Below, one piece after another: positions 7,465 to 10,999 of a DNA stretch of 10,999 bases; position 1 is the stretch's first letter; each line of letters starts with the position of its first letter. Origin of the DNA: Euperipatoides rowelli (Eukaryota > Onychophora > Udeonychophora > Euonychophora > Peripatopsidae); the NCBI GenBank assembly GCA_003024985.2, contig PXIH01S0016905.1; one strand, given 5' to 3'. A program made the translations under genes and the position numbers. The notes below the pieces were generated by a model. It was not told where the DNA came from and searched no databases. It saw nothing but the letters and a program-made list of their open reading frames with translations.

Positions 7465-7861
7465 GTCAATACTAGCCTTATGTTCGCTTAGGAAATCATA
7501 ACCAATAATCATTTGAAAGAATGAGTTCTATTGTAATGGGGCTAAACATACATTTTTGTAGAAATTTCTTATTTTCAATTTCATTACTTATTACTATTTT
7601 GTAACCTGTTATCAATCATGTAGATACCAGTGATTTTTTTCTACATTTTATGAGATCCTGATTCACACAATTAATATCCAGGACCGAAAACTCAGCACCA
7701 GTGTCAATAATAGCTTTGATCTCTTCATTGAACACTCTAATGGTAATTATTGATTTATTTTCATTATTTAGATCAAAAATTAATCTTAGTATAGGTAATT
7801 GTAGCTTCTGAGTCAAACTTATCATGCACAGAATTACTAGTGAGTGTGCCACCTAGGTTGT
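7465..7861 (-). pseudogene. Retroviral-type aspartic protease of the gypsy element
   Basis: The 78-codon open frame at 7616-7852 contains IIDTGAEFSVLD. DTGA at 7694-7705 is the active-site motif of the homodimeric pepsin-like proteases of LTR retroelements, with the usual hydrophobic beta-strand before it and S.LD after it. The distal part of the domain lies outside that ORF: at 7465-7509 another frame reads IIGYDFLSEHKASID, matching the conserved ILG.DFL....ID C-terminal signature of gypsy proteases. The domain is therefore split by an indel between about 7510 and 7615, and by another upstream near 7790-7810. In a live element it would cleave Gag and Pol in the particle. The catalytic Asp is retained. 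Confidence 0.85.
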
Positions 7862-8329
7862 TTTTTAATTTACGTGATTTATTTTTCCTGTTTCTGTTCC
7901 TAGGTTTAACGTTATTTATAGGAGGTTGAACTACACTAATATTCTTATTAATATGTACTGCTTCATAATGATCAGGATTTACTATTTACAATATTCTACA
8001 GGGTCAGCCTCATCTAGGATTTTCCACAAATTATAAGACGTGAATTGTTTAGGGTATTCATGTTGAAATATTCTGATCTGTGATTGGTTAATTTTGGCTA
8101 CTGAGCTAGCCTGCTCTGTTAGGGTAGAGATACCTTGCACTCTGTTATTTTTATTTTTGTTAGCCAATTTCCAATCAGTTTCAATAATAGTTTATTTCAT
8201 TGGTGCATAATCATTAATATTTGGTTCTTGGTATTCGCATTGAGTGCTTATATTTATTTTTGTACTTATGCAAGTGTCAGTATTAGCTCCATTGTCTTAG
8301 GGTTTAGAGAGCACCATGCTAGAGCTCTA
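7862..8329 (-). pseudogene. gag-pro linker region (broken)
   Basis: The sequence between the nucleocapsid and the protease is coding debris. About 50 codons can be followed with one shift after the stop near 8330. A TAA at 8192-8194 interrupts the frame, which then continues as a 61-codon ORF (7982-8167) rich in Lys, Asn and Gln. That ORF ends in a TAG at 7982-7984, after which a shifted frame of about 50 codons carries an Arg/Lys/Asn-rich basic stretch near 7860-7900. No catalytic motif is present. Position and continuous protein-like composition place it as the spacer between Gag and protease. Whether the intact element used a programmed frameshift here cannot be judged from so damaged a copy. 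Confidence 0.55.
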
Positions 8330-8768
8330 CTAATGGGAGGCATTTGCATTTAAAAAAACTGTGTCAGAAAAAGGGCGGCCATCCACGGAATTTACCAAAC
8401 CGTTATTTAATTGAATTGAATCAGTATTACTGTCACGGGCTTTATTCCTACAAAACCGATCTTTATGGCCTATTTTATGGCAATAATTGCAAGTTATCTT
8501 TTTACTCAGTTTGGCTTTATCTTCATTTGATTTAGATAAATTACACATTTCTATCTTTAACCCCTCAATTTGTTTTTCCAAGTCATTTAGTACCATATGC
8601 ATGACATTAACACTGGTGCAACAAGCTTCTTGGGCTTTTAGTTTTCTAGCCATGAAGGTAGCAAACTTTACGGCTTGCTTAGTGTTTTATGGCCCCTTTC
8701 TAATTAGCCCTACACTTAATCTAGGAAGCGATCCATTAATAAATTGTTCCAATATTTCTTTGTTAAAT
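8330..8768 (-). pseudogene. gag: gag C-terminus with CCHC zinc knuckle (nucleocapsid)
   Basis: After the frameshift near 8780 the capsid C-terminal helices continue and are cut by a TAA at 8687-8689. From the Met at 8653 the frame is open to 8330. Residues 55-68 of that ORF (8450-8491) are CNYCHKIGHKDRFC, an exact C-X2-C-X4-H-X4-C retroviral-type zinc knuckle that binds the element's RNA during packaging. Residues 20-52 before it form a Leu/Glu/Lys-rich, probably coiled-coil segment. A polar segment rich in Asn, Ser and Asp follows. Only one knuckle is present, which is common in this superfamily. All four zinc ligands are kept, so this module is structurally intact despite the surrounding breaks. 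Confidence 0.85.
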
Positions 8769-9275
8769 TTATCCTGAGGCAATGGTGATGCCAAGAGCTG
8801 TCAATCGTAACATGAAAGCTATCGGGATCTCATCATCAGCCTGGGTGTAGGTCTTCACTATTTTTTTTATCTCATCCTTCTCAGGCTTTAATGTGAATAG
8901 CTTCACCAAAACTTCCAGTCTCTCCTCTATGGGCATAACATTGTTTCCCAATCCCGCAAAATAAATGGGTCTAGCCCTGTTCGTAATTTTATTTTCCAAC
9001 ACTGATTTTCTTCTTGTTTCGTTCCATTTATTCTCCACCATTAATAAATGGAACTCGGCCACGAATCTTTCCACTCCAAACATGTCCTCCTTAATGTATT
9101 GAAAGGGGGCGAGTGTTACAACAGAATCTTTAACTGATGCTGACATCCAATTATCAGGAATTTGATAAAATGTTTTAGGGGTCGGACTTCTATCAGTAGT
9201 GTCATTAAAATTTTTATCATCCCTCCCTCTACTACTTACATCCTTTTTAAATTCATCATCTTTAATTTTATTCAC
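8769..9275 (-). pseudogene. gag: gag capsid-like region
   Basis: This is the longest open frame in the window, 168 codons. The first 40 residues are charged. They are followed by a helical, capsid-like region with spaced aromatic residues and motifs of the type VERFVAEFHLLM and NKWNETRRKS at about residues 68-92, the general pattern of Ty3/gypsy Gag capsids (an F..F hydrophobic helix, then a W and a basic helix). The frame closes at 8769, but the continuing Gag sequence, which has a Leu-Pro then basic-helix pattern, is picked up at once in another frame. A single indel near 8775-8785 therefore breaks it. The listed start is simply the first ATG in the open frame; the real Gag begins further upstream. 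In an intact element this protein would assemble the particle shell. Confidence 0.75.
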
Positions 9276-9590
9276 TTTAATTTTTTTATTTTCTGCATTT
9301 AATAATTTATGCTCAGTTAGCTTATTAGCAATTTGCTTACATCAGCCTCTTTATCACCATCTTTACAACTAAGCAACGCTCTGTTACTAGTGCTAGCCCC
9401 GCCCATATCAACATTTGACATGATGGTGCTCGCATCAGTCAATTTTTTTAGTGACGTGCTTAACATACTGTTTTAAAAATACATCATGTGACTCAATTAG
9501 CTTAAATAGCGTGCTAAATCTTTTCTCACTGGGATATGCAAATCTCACTTCTGTCTGACTTTCCTCAGATTGATTACTTTTATTGAAATT
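9276..9590 (-). pseudogene. gag: gag N-terminal region, frameshifted linker
   Basis: This stretch joins the first gag segment to the capsid-like ORF. Reading on from the TGA at 9591, the frame stays open to about 9436-9440. It then has to shift for about 100 bases that carry a Ser/Thr/Gly-rich segment and a Lys/Glu/Asp segment, and shift back near 9310-9325 to enter the capsid frame with a Lys-rich stretch. At least two indels are therefore needed within about 130 bp. The polar, low-hydrophobic composition fits the disordered region before a Gag capsid. No motif is recognisable. Confidence 0.5.
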
Positions 9591-9710
9591 TCAAATAGAT
9601 GATTCATCCACATCCCTTTCTAAGTTTAAAATATCATTGTCATCGGAGTCTATTTCAGACCAACTATCTACTTGCCTTCCCACATCTCTAGACTTCCTAG
9701 CGGTTGCCAT
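9591..9710 (-). pseudogene. gag: gag N-terminus with presumed gag start codon (broken)
   Basis: The ATG at 9708-9710 opens 39 codons rich in Asp, Ser and Glu (it begins MATARKSRDVG) and ends at a TGA at 9591-9593. The same frame continues after the TGA with similar polar, charged residues, so I read the stop as a decay mutation rather than a genuine end. This ATG is the first plausible start upstream of the capsid-like region, and the DNA before it becomes AT-rich and non-coding, so it is the likely gag initiator. Ty3/gypsy Gag N-termini are poorly conserved, so the assignment rests on position. Confidence 0.6.
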
Positions 9711-10220
9711 AATTAAAATTTCTACCTAAAAACCTAATCTAAAACAATTAAATACTTTTAATCCTACTTGACTAATTTTTTATTTTCAATATTAAGACTC
9801 TAGTGTTTTGTTGAAATCACTTTTATGACAAACAGTGTCAAGGCTCCCATATCAATGTGGAAATTTTTTAATTTTTTTTGCTGTGGTATCACTCTTTTAA
9901 TATACCATACTAATTTGGTGATATAAGCAAAGCTTCAAAACACCCACTTACCCTTAAACTTACTATGCAGATGCCATCTAACGAGTAGTTAGAGAAACAA
10001 AATATTTCTGTGTAGTTCATTCATCTGCAAACACTTATGCCTTATTCAATGCCTTCTTAGCTTTTCATTCTGAAATCCGATTTTGATATTATTTTTAAAA
10101 TTTTTGGCATTTTGTCTAAATTTTTTTTTTAAAATAACTTTATTATTTCAAAATGGCTGTCATCAAAACTTCTATCTATATAATACAATAGTAGAAATGT
10201 CTGCATATTGGTAATGTTTG
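9711..10220. other. Presumed 5' leader of the gypsy element and AT-rich flank
   Basis: This lies immediately upstream of gag on the minus strand, where the primer-binding site and 5' LTR should be. I see no primer-binding site that I can assign to a tRNA, and no sequence repeated at 3758-4068. The region includes the possible poly(A) signal at 10121-10144. Confidence 0.5.
10121..10144 (-). terminator. Possible polyadenylation signal followed by an A10 run
   Basis: On the minus strand AATAAA (10144-10139) is followed, after GTTATTTT, by ten A residues (10130-10121), downstream of the ORF at 10221-10415. Its significance is uncertain because the region is strongly AT-rich. Confidence 0.3.
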
Positions 10221-10415
10221 CTATTCCTCCTCAACCACTAATTCTAGAGCAATGATGTTTGATTTACTTGAAAGCCCTGCTAAAGCAGACCCGATTGATA
10301 ATGTTTTCAGTTCCCTATGATCTTTCCTGCAATGGGATGAATTATTTAAAAAAATAGGGTGAATGGAGCTCCATAGTATAATAGCTAACTGTATAAAAAA
10401 CTCTGGAGCTCCCAT
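10221..10415 (-). CDS. Small ORF, possible terminal exon or retroposed fragment, unknown product
   Basis: The minus-strand frame of 64 codons plus stop starts at an ATG six bases after a TACTCAG that resembles a splice acceptor. It includes HCRKDHRELK and a regular closing helix, SIGSALAGLSSKSNIIALEL, ending in an acidic tail. About 75 bases after the stop there is AATAAA (10139-10144), and 8 bases further an A10 run (10121-10130). This could be the last exon of a host gene with its 3' untranslated region, or a truncated processed copy with a residual poly(A). In AT-rich DNA both AATAAA and A runs also arise by chance. No family was recognised. Confidence 0.3.
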   Translation of the reverse strand: MGAPEFFIQLAIILWSSIHPIFLNNSSHCRKDHRELKTLSIGSALAGLSSKSNIIALELVVEEE

Positions 10416-10999
10416 TACAGCCTGAGTACATTTTTAAAACAATGTTTTTTATATCCACTAGGTAGCTTCTTTTAATCCGATTAGCATTTCCGCCTTTCCC
10501 ATTTTATGACAATAAAATCCTAATTTACCATGTTAAAATGATTTTAAAGTTTATTACTTAAGTAAACTTTCACATTTAAATGAGAATCAACTCTTAAAAG
10601 TAATTTTGACGTTTATCAATTAAATCATTCTACTATAATTACATTATTTTCATACACATGGAAATATTAATTTTAATTTAATTAACTTAAAACATTCTGA
10701 TAAATGAATAATATTATTAGTTTTGCTGAATCTGATTAAAAATATAAACAATTAGAATTTTGAAATTCATCGTTTAAATCATTCTTGTCTATTATATTCC
10801 GTTATGGAAAATATGATTCTAATACAAATTTCAATGACTATTTTTAAAGCATTGAAATACAATAACATTGTACAGAGTTTAAAAACATAAAGTACAATAA
10901 TGTATTGTAAACGCGTTACTAAAGTTTGTAAAAAAAATTCAGATTTAATTATATAAAATTTGGTCATAAAACAAACTTAAGTAAAGAATTCGAGTAAAT
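10416..10999. other. AT-rich intergenic DNA
   Basis: Nothing coding is supported. A short frame on the minus strand (10779-10967) is hydrophobic low-complexity and looks accidental. The word TTAAATCATTCT(A/T) occurs near 10618 and 10773 without further similarity. Confidence 0.6.

Larger units (their letters stand above)
4069..9710 (-). mobile_element. Degenerate Ty3/gypsy (Metaviridae-type) LTR retrotransposon, internal gag-pol region
   Basis: Read on the minus strand, the domains follow the fixed Ty3/gypsy order: gag with one CCHC zinc knuckle, DTGA aspartic protease, reverse transcriptase, RNase H, integrase (HHCC finger, D-D-35-E core, C-terminal module). RT-RNase H before integrase separates it from Ty1/copia. 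The roughly 5.6 kb length is close to a complete gag-pol. No open frame exceeds 168 codons: the coding path jumps frames repeatedly and crosses stops at 9591-9593, 8687-8689, 8192-8194 and 4658-4660, among others. No env-like glycoprotein is visible. No LTR pair was recognised, so the element's true ends are unknown. An intact copy would encode proteins for cytoplasmic particle assembly, reverse transcription and nuclear integration; this copy cannot make them without help. The clade within Ty3/gypsy was not determined. Confidence 0.95.

Noticed and set aside
8135-8777. Plus-strand ORFs at 8135-8353, 8344-8535 and 8487-8777
   Set aside because: All are antisense to gag, which carries a genuine CCHC knuckle on the minus strand.
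9841-9849. TGGGAGCCT on the minus strand upstream of gag, as a possible tRNA primer-binding site
   Set aside because: It starts with TGG and is in the right area, but it does not match the 3' end of any tRNA I can name and no LTR end precedes it.
1-10999. CRISPR array, rRNA, tRNA or bacterial operon
   Set aside because: No regularly spaced repeats, conserved RNA cores, Shine-Dalgarno-led gene trains or long prokaryotic ORFs are present.

Overview
The window looks like AT-rich nuclear DNA of a eukaryote, most likely an insect or other arthropod. It has long low-complexity A+T stretches, isolated exon-like islands with splice-like borders, a decayed Ty3/gypsy (Metaviridae-type) LTR retrotransposon and a TTAA-bordered piggyBac-like non-autonomous repeat. 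No bacterial gene organisation, rRNA or tRNA is visible. The assignment to arthropod is an inference from the transposon types and base composition.

Layout. 1-640 is AT-rich with no supported gene. About 665-892 (+) is a higher-GC island open in two overlapping frames, perhaps an old exon. 893-2054 is AT-rich and empty. About 2055-3048 is a candidate piggyBac-like MITE: it carries imperfect inverted GAGCGGTC-type ends, a TTAA-CC right border and three diverged tandem copies of a unit of roughly 165-185 bp. About 3216-3757 (+) is a Lys/Glu-rich coiled-coil gene fragment spread over three frames, ending at a possible GT splice donor.

The main feature is on the minus strand, 9710 to about 4069: one dead Ty3/gypsy element in canonical order. 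The order is gag N-terminus, capsid-like region, CCHC zinc knuckle, DTGA aspartic protease, reverse transcriptase, RNase H, integrase zinc finger, integrase core, integrase C-terminal module and a polar pol tail. The path changes frame about a dozen times and has several in-frame stops. Catalytic positions are damaged in the integrase (Lys where the third acidic residue is expected) and the RT box is odd (YRDD). A 36-bp in-frame tandem duplication lies at the end of RNase H. I could not find a matching LTR pair by eye on either side.

Upstream of gag (9711-10999) is AT-rich DNA. It contains one 65-codon minus-strand ORF (10221-10415) preceded by a splice-acceptor-like CAG and followed by AATAAA and an A10 run, which could be a last exon or a small retroposed copy. 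None of the genes here appears to work together as a pathway. The window is best read as intergenic or intronic DNA with layered transposon debris. I did not find a convincing new biological system.
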